Below are positions 1 through 7,808 of a stretch of DNA of 64,000 nucleotides, piece after piece. Below the pieces are notes generated by a model. It saw only the letters and a list, made by a program, of their open reading frames with translations, had not been told where the DNA came from and did not search any database. Source of the stretch: Burkholderia sp. Bp9143. GTDB lineage: Bacteria > Pseudomonadota > Gammaproteobacteria > Burkholderiales > Burkholderiaceae. Within the stretch, counting starts at the first letter, position 1. Every line of letters begins with the position of its first letter. The DNA lies in contig NZ_QTPO01000008.1 of assembly GCF_003853645.1 (NCBI RefSeq), positions 62,001-126,000 of the forward strand, given 5' to 3'. A program made the position numbers and the translations under genes.

Positions 1-1
1 C

Positions 2-253
2 GCGCTGCCGCATGTGTTCGTCGGCATCTTCATGGGGCTGAGCGCGTCGTTCACGGTGCTCGTCGTCGCGGAGATGATGGGCGTCAAGTCGGGGCTCGGC
101 TGGTACCTGAGCTGGGCGCAGGGCTGGGCATCGTACGTGAACATGTATGCGGCGCTGATCGTGATGGCGCTGCTGTTTTCCGGGCTGATCGCGCTGCTGT
201 TCGCGGTGCGCGACCGTGTGCTCGCGTGGCAGAAAGGAACCGTCAAATGGTAA
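2..253 (+). CDS. ABC transporter permease, SsuC/TauC type (3' end only)
   Basis: This is the C-terminal 83 residues of an inner-membrane permease; the reading frame is open from the first bases of the window, so the gene starts upstream. The visible part begins ALPHVFVG, the end of the cytoplasmic EAA loop that contacts the ATPase. It continues with ASFTVLVVAEMMG and GLGWYLSWAQGW, typical of nitrate/sulfonate/taurine-type (SsuC/TauC) permeases. A last hydrophobic helix (VNMYAALIVMALLFSGLIAL) precedes a short basic tail. The stop overlaps the start region of the ATPase gene (ATGGTAA), so the two are translationally coupled. Family call is firm; the substrate cannot be read from this fragment. 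Confidence 0.9.
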   Translation, partial: ALPHVFVGIFMGLSASFTVLVVAEMMGVKSGLGWYLSWAQGWASYVNMYAALIVMALLFSGLIALLFAVRDRVLAWQKGTVKW

Positions 254-1071
254 GCGCCGCCGTTCTCGAATCGTCCGTTTCCACGCCGTCCGCCACGCCC
301 CGTGCCACGGCGCCGCGCGGCGCGCGCATCGACATCCGTCGCGTGAGCCATGCGTTCGACGGCCCCGGCGGCCCGCTGCCGGTGCTCGACGACGTCACGC
401 TGTCGGTCGCGGCCGGCGAATTCGTCGCGCTGCTCGGCCCGAGCGGCTGCGGAAAATCGACGCTGCTGCGGCTCGTCGCGGGCCTCGACGCCGCGCGGCA
501 AGGCACGATCGCGCAGAACGGCGCGCCGATCGAACGGCCCGACCCGTCGCGCATCGTCGTGTTCCAGGATCCGACGCTCTACCCGTGGCGCCGCGTGCGT
601 GCGAACGTGGCGCTCGGCCTCGAGGCGCGCGGCGTGGCGCGCACCGCACAGCATCGCGTCGACGATGCGCTCGCGCGCGTCGGGCTGCAGGAATTCTCGA
701 ACGCGTTTCCGCATCAGTTGTCGGGCGGGATGGCGCAGCGTGTCGCGCTCGCCCGCGCGCTCGTCAACGATCCGCGTCTCCTGATCCTCGACGAGCCGCT
801 CGGCAAGCTCGATTCGCTGACGCGGCTGACGATGCAGGCCGAGCTGACCGCGCTGTGGCAACGCGACGGGTTCTCCGCGCTGCTCGTCACGCACGATGTC
901 GAGGAAGCGCTGTTTCTCGCGCAGCGCGTGATCGTGTTCGGGCCGCGGCCCGCACGCATCGTCGCGGAATTGCGCGTCGACCTGCCCTATCCGCGCCATC
1001 GCGGCGACCCGCGTCTCGCCGAGCTGCGCCACGAAGCGCTGCGGCATCTCGGACTCGATGCGAGCTGGTAG
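247..1071 (+). CDS. ABC transporter ATP-binding protein, SsuB/TauB type
   Basis: Cytoplasmic ATPase of a nitrate/sulfonate-type importer, 274 aa, the usual size. Walker A GPSGCGKST is at residues 64-72, followed by a Q-loop (VFQDPTLYPW), the signature LSGGMAQRVALARAL, Walker B LLILDEP and the switch histidine in THDVEEAL. The motif set is complete, so it should be active. The ATG at 247 is preferred over the in-frame GTG at 226: it has AGAAAGGAA 8 bases upstream and overlaps the permease stop. The first 25 residues are a low-complexity Ala/Ser/Thr/Pro leader before the ABC fold. It lies between the permease and a cytochrome c gene in the same direction; the binding protein is two genes downstream. 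Substrate unknown; aliphatic sulfonates are a reasonable guess. Confidence 0.93.
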   Translation: MVSAAVLESSVSTPSATPRATAPRGARIDIRRVSHAFDGPGGPLPVLDDVTLSVAAGEFVALLGPSGCGKSTLLRLVAGLDAARQGTIAQNGAPIERPDPSRIVVFQDPTLYPWRRVRANVALGLEARGVARTAQHRVDDALARVGLQEFSNAFPHQLSGGMAQRVALARALVNDPRLLILDEPLGKLDSLTRLTMQAELTALWQRDGFSALLVTHDVEEALFLAQRVIVFGPRPARIVAELRVDLPYPRHRGDPRLAELRHEALRHLGLDASW

Positions 1072-1121
1072 ATGCGCGGTAACGTTCGCAGGATGGCCGG
1101 TGCGCGGCAAAGGCCGCGCCG

Positions 1122-2303
1122 ATGAACGCGCCGCCGTTCGCCGACTGGGCGCTCCTGTTCCTGCAACTGCTGTATCGCGCGCAGATCGCGTTCGCGCGGG
1201 TGCTGCATGCGATCGGCCTGACCGGCGATGCCGACGGACAGGCCGCGTGGCCCTGGGCGCACCGGATCGCGCTCGAAACGCTGCGCATCGACGCGGGACT
1301 CACGCGCCAGCTCTCGCTCGCCGGCGCGGCGGCCGCGCTGGCCGTGGCGCTCGGCTTCATCGCGCTCGTTTCGCGCAAGTGGCGGGCGGTATCGGCAATC
1401 GCCGCGCTGGCCGTTGCGTGGTTCGCGCCGTGGCCGCCGGCATCGCTGTGGCTCGCGCCCGCGGTACCCACGAGTTTTCAGCGCAGTCCCGAGGCGTTTT
1501 CCGTCGCGAACGTGATGCGCGGCGCACATCTGTATGCGCAGCATTGCGTGGCCTGTCACGGCGCGGACGGCCGCGGCGAGGGACCGCTCGCGGCAACGCT
1601 CGCCCACTGGCCACCGACCTTCGCGGGCGCGCTGCTTGCCCGCCGGCTCGACGGCGAACTGTACTGGCGTGTGCGGCACGGTACGCGCGACGCGCGCGGC
1701 GCGGCGTCGATGCCGGGTTTCGCGGCGACGCTCGGCCCGGCCGATACATGGGCCGTGCTCGATTACCTGAAAGCGCTGTCGGCCGGCAGCGGCGCGCAGG
1801 CCGAAGGCGCGTGGCCCGTGCCCGTCCCGCTGCCGGCGCTCGACGTGCGCTGCCGCAACGCCGCGCCGCAACCGCTCGAGCGCTGGCGCGAAGGCCAGCG
1901 CGTGCGCATCGTCGCGCTCGCGCCGGGCAGCGCACTGCCGACGGAGGATCCGCGCTGGCAGACGCTGCTCGTCGTTGGAGGCGATATGCCTGCGCTGCCG
2001 GCAACCGGCACTCGCGCGAACTGCGTCGCGGCGACGCCCGATGCATGGCAAGCGTTCGCGACGATCGCCGGCGTGCCGCCCGAGGCGTTCGGCGGCACGC
2101 AACTGCTTGCCGACCGGCGCGGCTGGCTGCGTGCCCGCGCGTTGCCGGGCAGCGCGGGCTGGTCGGCCGACGACCTGCTGTGCCGCTCGGATGCCGCCTC
2201 GCGACCGCCGACTACCGCCGCGAATGCCGATCCGCTGACCGCGCTGTTGCTGCGCGTGGACGCCGAACCCGTGCGCGACGTGCAGGCCGGGCTCCCGCAT
2301 TGA
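1122..2303 (+). CDS. membrane-anchored c-type cytochrome within an ABC importer operon
   Basis: A 393-aa protein with hydrophobic segments near residues 65-84 and 90-113, then a periplasmic cytochrome c domain. The single haem motif CVACH is at residues 142-146 (context AQHCVACHGADGRGEGPLA). The likely axial Met lies in GAASMPGF about 45 residues later. The C-terminal 180 residues have no motif I recognise. It lies between the ATPase and the binding-protein gene of the same operon (50 and 38 base gaps), so it is probably co-expressed with the importer. Electron transfer to a periplasmic oxidoreductase acting on the imported compound is an inference. The start ATG is the first after the ATPase stop. 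Confidence 0.85.
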   Translation: MNAPPFADWALLFLQLLYRAQIAFARVLHAIGLTGDADGQAAWPWAHRIALETLRIDAGLTRQLSLAGAAAALAVALGFIALVSRKWRAVSAIAALAVAWFAPWPPASLWLAPAVPTSFQRSPEAFSVANVMRGAHLYAQHCVACHGADGRGEGPLAATLAHWPPTFAGALLARRLDGELYWRVRHGTRDARGAASMPGFAATLGPADTWAVLDYLKALSAGSGAQAEGAWPVPVPLPALDVRCRNAAPQPLERWREGQRVRIVALAPGSALPTEDPRWQTLLVVGGDMPALPATGTRANCVAATPDAWQAFATIAGVPPEAFGGTQLLADRRGWLRARALPGSAGWSADDLLCRSDAASRPPTTAANADPLTALLLRVDAEPVRDVQAGLPH

Positions 2304-2341
2304 ATCCCTGAACCGTTTCCCCCGATCGACCGAACTCCACG

Positions 2342-3295
2342 ATGAATCCGACCCGACGCCACTTCCTCGCGCAAGCAAGCGCCCTCGCCGCCGTCTCCTT
2401 GGCTCCGGCCGCGCTCCATGCGCAATCGGGCGCGCGGCCGCTGCTGCGTGCCGGCGACCAGAAAGGCGGGCTGCGCGCGCTGCTCGAGGCGGCCGGCGAA
2501 CTGAACGGCCTCGCATACGACATCGCATGGACCGAATTCCCGGCCGCCGCACCGCTGGCCGAAGCGCTGAACGCGGCGGCCGTCGACTGCGGGCCGATCG
2601 GCGACGCCCCGGTGATCTTCGCGCTCGCCTCGGGCGCGCGCATCAAGGTGATCGGCGCGAACCGGTCCGACCCGTACGGCACGGCCGTGCTCGTGCGGCC
2701 CGACACAACGCTGAAAGACGCCGCCGACCTGAAAGGCAAGCGCATCGGCACCACGCGCGGCTCGATCGGCCATTTCGTCACGCTGAAGGCGCTCGACGCG
2801 GCCGGCCTGCCGCCCGACGCCGTATCGTTCCGCTTCCTGCCGCCGGCCGACACGATGCTTGCGCTCGCAACCGGTTCGATCGACGCGTGGGCGACGTGGG
2901 AACCCTATACCGCCCTCGCGGAAACGAGCGGCCGCGCGCGCGTGCTCGTCAACGGCCGCGGCCTGTGGTCGGGCTTCAGCTACGTCGCGGCGACCGACGC
3001 GGCGATCGCGTCGAAGCGCGACGTGCTGCGCGACTTCCTGCAACGCGTGGTGCGCGCGCAGGCCTGGTCGTACCGGCACGTCGACGCGTATTCCGCGGCG
3101 CTCGCGCGCATCATCGGCATCCCGCCGACGGCCGCGAAACTGCAATTCGAGCGCCGCAACACGCGCTGGCAGCCGATCGACGCGACGGTCATCGCGGGAC
3201 AGCAGCGCACGGCCGACTTCTACCTGAAGGCCGGGCTGCTGCGCCAGCCGCTCGACGTGCGCACGACCTTCGACCTCGGCTTTCCGCTGGCGTGA
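2342..3295 (+). CDS. periplasmic substrate-binding protein, SsuA/nitrate-sulfonate type
   Basis: A 317-aa solute-binding protein with a Tat-like leader (TRRHFLAQASALAAVSLAPA, cleavage after LHAQ). The mature part is a periplasmic-binding-protein class 2 fold. It has the SsuA-type string DLKGKRIGTTRGSIGHF, where the two lobes bind an oxyanion, and the segment DAWATWEPYTALAE typical of sulfonate/nitrate binders. It should deliver substrate to the permease and ATPase encoded at the left edge of the window. Ligand class is inferred from family membership; aliphatic sulfonate, taurine or nitrate-like anions are all possible. There is no lipobox, so it is soluble in the periplasm. Confidence 0.9.
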   Translation: MNPTRRHFLAQASALAAVSLAPAALHAQSGARPLLRAGDQKGGLRALLEAAGELNGLAYDIAWTEFPAAAPLAEALNAAAVDCGPIGDAPVIFALASGARIKVIGANRSDPYGTAVLVRPDTTLKDAADLKGKRIGTTRGSIGHFVTLKALDAAGLPPDAVSFRFLPPADTMLALATGSIDAWATWEPYTALAETSGRARVLVNGRGLWSGFSYVAATDAAIASKRDVLRDFLQRVVRAQAWSYRHVDAYSAALARIIGIPPTAAKLQFERRNTRWQPIDATVIAGQQRTADFYLKAGLLRQPLDVRTTFDLGFPLA

Positions 3296-3387
3296 CCGGC
3301 CGCGCGGCAGCCTGCAACCGCCCAAACGGCTTTCGCACGATCTGGCACAATCGCGATTCGACCATCCCGCCTTCGTCAGCCAGCGTC

Positions 3388-4254
3388 ATGCCAGCCATCT
3401 CCGAACTCTTCGTCTACCCGATCAAATCCTGCGCGGGCATCGCGCTGCCTCGCGCGCAGCTGCTCGAAACGGGCCTCGCGTACGATCGCCACTGGCTGAT
3501 CACCACCCCGGACGGGATGATGATCACGCAGCGCACGCATCCGCGCCTCGCACTGATCCGCACCGCGCTCGACAGCGATGCGCTCGTGCTGAACGCGCCG
3601 GGCATGCCCGAGATCCGCACGCCGCTCGACGGCGATGCGACGCCCGCCACGCCGAAGATGGCCGCGACCGTCTGGCGCGACACCGTCGACGCGATCGACA
3701 CGGGCGCCGAGACGGCTGCATGGCTCACCGAATTCCTCGGCATGTCGTTGAAACTCGCGCGCTTCGGCGCCGACGCGCGCCGCGGCTGCAACCGCAAATG
3801 GACCGGCGACATCGACACGCACACGCAGTTCGCGGACGGCTATCCGCTGCTCGTGATCGGCCAGTCGTCGCTTGACGACCTGAACGCAAAGCTCGTCGCG
3901 AAAGGCGCGCCGGCCATTCCGATGAACCGCTTTCGCCCGAACATCGTCATGTCGGATCTCGATGCGTATGAAGAGGATTTCATCGAGCATCTCGACGCCG
4001 AAGGCGAGACGCCCGTGCGGCTGCGCCTCGTGAAGCTGTGCACGCGCTGCCCGATGCCGACGATCGACCAGGTGACCGGCGCGCCGAACCCGGAATGGCC
4101 GCACGAGCCGACCGACACGATGCAGACCTATCGCGCGCATCCGAATTACGACGACGCGCTGACGTTCGGCATCAACGCGATCGTCGTCGAAGGCGCGGGC
4201 GCGTGGCTCGAGGTCGGGCAGTCCGTCGCAGCGGAGATCGGGTTCGGCGACTGA
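3388..4254 (+). CDS. MOSC domain-containing protein (MOSC_N plus MOSC)
   Basis: A 288-aa protein starting MPAISELFVYPIKSC, the classic N-terminal beta-barrel (MOSC_N) opening. The C-terminal MOSC domain includes NRFRPNIV and KLCTRCPMPTIDQVTG, with the conserved cysteine (C in LCTRC) that in this family ligates a molybdenum cofactor or accepts sulfur. Relatives include YcbX and the mARC amidoxime reductases, so a molybdopterin-dependent reductase is likely, but electron-transfer partners are not encoded nearby. The frame is open far upstream because of GC-rich bias; the start was chosen because the family domain begins directly at this ATG. It converges with the histidine kinase gene. Confidence 0.88.
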   Translation: MPAISELFVYPIKSCAGIALPRAQLLETGLAYDRHWLITTPDGMMITQRTHPRLALIRTALDSDALVLNAPGMPEIRTPLDGDATPATPKMAATVWRDTVDAIDTGAETAAWLTEFLGMSLKLARFGADARRGCNRKWTGDIDTHTQFADGYPLLVIGQSSLDDLNAKLVAKGAPAIPMNRFRPNIVMSDLDAYEEDFIEHLDAEGETPVRLRLVKLCTRCPMPTIDQVTGAPNPEWPHEPTDTMQTYRAHPNYDDALTFGINAIVVEGAGAWLEVGQSVAAEIGFGD

Positions 4255-4268
4255 GCGGATTGACCGAA

Positions 4269-4309
4269 GCGGCGGACGGCGCAGCGTCTGCGTCGCCGCC
4301 ATCCGCCGC
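4269..4309. terminator. stem-loop between convergent genes
   Basis: An inverted repeat (GCGGCGGA at 4269-4276, TCCGCCGC at 4302-4309) lies between the stops of the MOSC gene and the convergent histidine kinase. There is no U-run, so a terminator role in either direction is inferred from position only. Confidence 0.4.
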
Positions 4310-4334
4310 GGTTGCGACGATCGCGGCGGCCCTG

Positions 4335-5810
4335 TTATTGCGCCGCCGGAACCGTCGGCAGCACCACCGTCACGATCAACCCGCCACCCGCCGCATCGGC
4401 CAGCATCACGCTGCCCTGATGCACGCGCACGATCTCCCGCACGATCGACAACCCGAGCCCCGTGCCGTCGACCGTCTGCGTCTTGCTGCCGCGATGGAAG
4501 CGCTCGAACACCGCGTCGCGCTCGCCGGCCGGAATGCCCGGCCCGTTGTCGATCACGTCGAGCCGCGCAAGCTCGCCGTCGCGCGATACGCGCACCGTGA
4601 TTACCGCGCGGTCGCCCGAATAACGGATCGCGTTGTCGATCAGGTTGCCGATCATTTCACCGAGTAGGTCCGGTTGGCCGAGCACGTCGACATCCGTCTC
4701 GTGCTCGAAACCCAGGTCGATGTCACGCGCGCGCGCGACCGGCGACCAGTCGAGCGTCACGCTGCGCGCGAGCCGGTGGAGCGCGACCGGCTGGTGCGCG
4801 ACCGCATGGCCGCTGTCCGAATCGAGGCGAGACAGCGACAGCAGCTGCTGCACGATCTTCGCGGCCTGCCGCACCGCGCCGTTCACGCGCCGCAGATGCA
4901 CGTTCACGCGCGGCTGCTCGTCGGGCCGCAACGCCAGCTCGACGCCGGCCTGCACGGCCGCGAGCGGCGTCTTCATCTGATGGGCCGCGTCCGCGAAGAA
5001 ACGCCGCCGCGCGACCTGCATCTGCTGCGTGCGGCCGATGTACTGGTTGATCGACTCGACGAGCGGCGCGAGCTCGCTCGGCATGCCGCCGGTGTCGAGC
5101 GGCGTCGGATCGCCGTCGCTGCGCGCGGCGACCGTCGCCGACAGCCGGTTCAACGGCCGCAGCCCGCGCCCGACGCCGAGCCACACGATCCCGAGCGCGA
5201 GCACGACGAGCAGCCCCTCCTGCAGCAGCGAGCCCATCAGGATCTCGCGCGCGAGCGCCTGGCGCCCCTCGATCGTCTCGCCGACCATCACCCACACGAT
5301 GCGCGTCTGCGCGGTCGGCACGTCGTGCACCGGCACGCGCAGCGCGGCCATGCGCAACTGCTCGCCGCGATAGACGACGTTGTAGTAGCGCGTGACGAAC
5401 AGCGCGCCGTCGCCCGGCGGGAGCGGCAGGTCCGGATAGCCGGTGATCGTGTGGCCGTTGTCCTCGCGGATCAGGTAGTAGATCTTGCCGCCGTCGCCCG
5501 ACTCGAACATCTCGAGCGCGAGATACGGCAGGTCGACCTCGAGCTCGCCCTCGTTGAGCCGCACGCCTTCGCGGATCGACTTCAGCGACGACGACAGCGT
5601 GCGGTCGAACGCGACATGTGCGGCGCTCATCGCGCGCTGGTAGGTGAGCCACGAGTCGAGCGCGAGCAGCCCGAGCAGCGGCAGCAGCAGCCACAGCGCG
5701 ACCTGCGTGCGCAGGTTCGGGCGGTGCCATGCCCGCCGCCGGGCGGCCCCAAGTGGGGCATGCGCCCCCTCGGGGGACAGCGAACCAGAGTAAGCGTTGG
5801 GGTGGTTCAT
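4335..5810 (-). CDS. sensor histidine kinase, TctE-like
   Basis: A 491-aa inner-membrane sensor kinase. TM1 is near residues 37-54, followed by a ~140-residue periplasmic region of the type found in TctE-like kinases, TM2 near 198-213, a HAMP-like linker and the H-box FFADAAHQMKTPLA with the phosphorylated His at 277. The N-box MIGNLIDNAIRYS, G1 DNGPGIP and G2 GTGLGLSIV are intact. It overlaps the response-regulator gene by 4 bases and is translated after it, so they are a pair. The neighbouring divergent iron-type importer is its probable target. Oddity: residues 8-26 (GSLSPEGAHAPLGAARRR) are encoded by a small double-hairpin element, see the repeat at 5746-5776. The signal sensed is unknown; tricarboxylates are the ligand for classical TctE. 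Confidence 0.92.
   Translation of the reverse strand: MNHPNAYSGSLSPEGAHAPLGAARRRAWHRPNLRTQVALWLLLPLLGLLALDSWLTYQRAMSAAHVAFDRTLSSSLKSIREGVRLNEGELEVDLPYLALEMFESGDGGKIYYLIREDNGHTITGYPDLPLPPGDGALFVTRYYNVVYRGEQLRMAALRVPVHDVPTAQTRIVWVMVGETIEGRQALAREILMGSLLQEGLLVVLALGIVWLGVGRGLRPLNRLSATVAARSDGDPTPLDTGGMPSELAPLVESINQYIGRTQQMQVARRRFFADAAHQMKTPLAAVQAGVELALRPDEQPRVNVHLRRVNGAVRQAAKIVQQLLSLSRLDSDSGHAVAHQPVALHRLARSVTLDWSPVARARDIDLGFEHETDVDVLGQPDLLGEMIGNLIDNAIRYSGDRAVITVRVSRDGELARLDVIDNGPGIPAGERDAVFERFHRGSKTQTVDGTGLGLSIVREIVRVHQGSVMLADAAGGGLIVTVVLPTVPAAQ
5746..5776. repeat. double-hairpin REP-like element inside the kinase 5' end
   Basis: Two adjacent perfect mini-hairpins, GCCCC-AAGT-GGGGC and CCCCC-TC-GGGGG, lie within the first codons of the sensor kinase and encode SPEGAHAPLGAARR. 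From memory, this peptide recurs at the start of unrelated Burkholderia proteins, which suggests a dispersed element. Copy number cannot be checked here. Confidence 0.5.
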
Positions 5811-6481
5811 CCGACGGCCTTCGCTTCGAGCAGATACCCGAGCCCGCGCAGCGTGACGATCGCGATGCCGGTGTTCTCCAGCTTCTTGCGCAGCCGGTAC
5901 ACGTAGATCTCGATCGCGTCCGCATTGACCGACTCGTCGAGCCCGAAGATCTTCTCCGACAGCGTCTCCTTGTTGATCGCGCGGCCGTTGCGCAGGATCA
6001 GCACTTCCAGCACCGAGCGCTCGCGCGGCGTGAGCGGCAGCGGTTCGCCGGCGAGGTGGAAGCTGCGGTCGATACTGTCATACGAAAGCGGCCCGCATTC
6101 GACCCGCGAATGCTCGTGGCCGAGGCTGCGCCGGATCAGTGCACGGGCGCGCGCCTCCAGCTCGGTCAGCTCGAACGGCTTCGCGAGATAGTCGTCGGCC
6201 CCGAGATCGAGCCCCTTCACGCGGTCCTCGACCGAGCCGTGCGCGGTGAGGATCAGCACCGGCACCGGATTGCGGCGCGCGCGCAGCCGCCGCAGCACCT
6301 CGAGCCCGTCGAGCTTCGGCAGCCCGAGATCGAGGATCACCAGCGCGTAGTCCTGCGTGCGCAGCACGTGATCCGCCGCCTCCCCGTCCGCCATGTGATC
6401 GACCGCGAAGCGCGCGGCGCTCAGCGCGTCGTTCAGCGACTGCGCCAGGTTCGGGTTGTCTTCGACGAGCAGTACACGCAT
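5807..6481 (-). CDS. response regulator, OmpR family (TctD-like)
   Basis: A 224-aa regulator. The receiver domain starts MRVLLVEDNP, the phosphoacceptor is Asp51 (VILDLGLPKLDG) and the conserved Lys is in DDYLAKPF. A C-terminal winged helix ends RLRKKLENTGIAIVTLRGLGYLLEA, diagnostic of OmpR/PhoB-type DNA binders. The ATG at 6481 is the canonical family start; an upstream in-frame start at 6508 would add nine non-family residues. It is the first gene of the two-component operon and is divergent from the substrate-binding protein gene. The 126-base gap between them carries direct repeats that fit a site for this protein. Target genes are inferred. Confidence 0.93.
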   Translation of the reverse strand: MRVLLVEDNPNLAQSLNDALSAARFAVDHMADGEAADHVLRTQDYALVILDLGLPKLDGLEVLRRLRARRNPVPVLILTAHGSVEDRVKGLDLGADDYLAKPFELTELEARARALIRRSLGHEHSRVECGPLSYDSIDRSFHLAGEPLPLTPRERSVLEVLILRNGRAINKETLSEKIFGLDESVNADAIEIYVYRLRKKLENTGIAIVTLRGLGYLLEAKAVG

Positions 6482-6520
6482 GGGGACCTCGGGAAATCCA
6501 TGACACAAAGGACGCTATTG

Positions 6521-6547
6521 TGAACCGAAATGAAAGCAGGCTGAAAG
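6521..6547 (+). promoter_or_regulatory. direct-repeat operator candidate for the adjacent response regulator
   Basis: TGAACC at 6521, TGAAAG at 6531 and TGAAAG at 6542 form half-sites 10-11 bases apart, one helical turn, as expected for tandem OmpR/PhoB-family binding. It lies between the divergent regulator and importer genes. Assignment is inference from spacing and position. Confidence 0.5.
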
Positions 6548-6607
6548 TGCCTCGCAATTAACATCCGCGTCACTCGAACAACACACACGCATAACTGGAG
6601 GAAGACA

Positions 6608-7708
6608 ATGCCGTTTGCACCGAAGCAGCTCGCCGCCGCACTGGCGATCGTCATGGGCACCGCCGCCGGCGCCGCCGTCGCACAGGTTCCGGCCGGGTAT
6701 CCGGGTAACTACCAGGGTGTCGTCGACGCCGCGAAGAAGGAAGGCAAGCTGATCGTCTACTCGACGACCGACACCGGCCTCGTGCGCCCGCTGATCAAGG
6801 ATTTCGAAAGCCTGTACGGCGTGAAGGTCGAGTACAACGACATGAACAGCACCGAGCTGTACAACCGCTACATCAGCGAGAACGCGGCCAGCAGCACCAG
6901 CGCCGACGTGCTGTGGAGCTCGGCGATGGACCTGCAGGTCAAGCTCGTCAACGACGGCCTGATGGCGTCGTACGATTCGCCCGAAAGCCCGAACGTGCCG
7001 CAATGGGCGCAATACCAGAAGCAGGCATACGGCACGACCTTCGAGCCGCTCGCGATCGTCTACAACAAGCGCCTGATCCCCGAGAACGAGGTGCCGAAGA
7101 CGCGCGCCGACCTGATCAAGCTGCTCGGCACGCAGGGCGACAAGTTCAAGGGCAAGGTCACGACCTACGACATCGAGAAGTCGGGCGTCGGCTTCAACTA
7201 CCTGACGCAAGACGCGCACGTGAACGAGCAGGTCACGTGGGAGCTCGTGAAGGCGATCGGCGCGACCGGCCCGAAGCTGCAGTCGAGCACCGGCGCGATG
7301 ATGGAGCGGATCTCGTCCGGCGAGAACCTGATCGGCTACAACATCATCGGCTCGTATGCGTACGCGAAAGCGAAGAAGGACAAGTCGATCGGCTACGTGT
7401 TTCCGAAGGACTACACGCAGGTCGTGAGCCGCCTGGCCACGGTCTCGAAGAAGGCGAAGAACCCGAACGCAGCGAAGCTGTGGGTCGACTACCTGCTGTC
7501 GAAGCGCGGCCAGACGCTGATCGCGAACCAGGCGAACCTGTACGCGATCCGCGCGGACGTGACCGGCGAAACCTCGGCCGCGAGCCTCACGAAGGAACTC
7601 GGCGATTCGCTGAAGCCGATCCAGATCGGCACCGGCCTGCTCGTCTATCTCGACCAGTCGAAGCGGCTCGCGTTCCTGAAGCAATGGCAGCAGGCGATCA
7701 AGCGCTGA
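6608..7708 (+). CDS. iron-type ABC transporter substrate-binding protein
   Basis: A 366-aa family-1 extracellular solute-binding protein with a Sec signal (MPFAPKQLAAALAIVMGTAAG, cleavage after AVAQ). The mature start has GKLIVYSTTDTGLVRPLIKD and the segment SSTSADVLWSSAMDLQVKL, features of Fe3+/FbpA-FutA and phosphonate/phosphoglycerate-type binders. It is preceded by a strong GGAGGAAG site and followed by a fused permease and an ATPase, a complete importer. The clear pairing with a TctDE-like sensor suggests induction by an extracellular organic ligand rather than simple iron starvation. I cannot separate an iron, iron-chelate or organophosphate ligand from sequence. Confidence 0.88.
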   Translation: MPFAPKQLAAALAIVMGTAAGAAVAQVPAGYPGNYQGVVDAAKKEGKLIVYSTTDTGLVRPLIKDFESLYGVKVEYNDMNSTELYNRYISENAASSTSADVLWSSAMDLQVKLVNDGLMASYDSPESPNVPQWAQYQKQAYGTTFEPLAIVYNKRLIPENEVPKTRADLIKLLGTQGDKFKGKVTTYDIEKSGVGFNYLTQDAHVNEQVTWELVKAIGATGPKLQSSTGAMMERISSGENLIGYNIIGSYAYAKAKKDKSIGYVFPKDYTQVVSRLATVSKKAKNPNAAKLWVDYLLSKRGQTLIANQANLYAIRADVTGETSAASLTKELGDSLKPIQIGTGLLVYLDQSKRLAFLKQWQQAIKR

Positions 7709-7808
7709 TCCGCTGACCTCCGGCCGCCCGCCGCGCATCGCGCAGGCGGCCCCTTCCCCTTACCGACTTCCTAGAGGCGGCCATCCGGATGGCCGCAGGG
7801 GTGAACTC

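Noticed and set aside
987-2552. Long minus-strand open frame (521 codons) opposite the cytochrome and binding-protein genes
   Set aside because: Arg/Gly-rich translation without family features; the plus strand has clear domains. It is a GC-bias shadow.
2527-4254. Apparent 575-codon protein joining the binding-protein region to the MOSC protein
   Set aside because: Only the last 288 residues have family features; the first half is an out-of-frame reading of the binding-protein gene.
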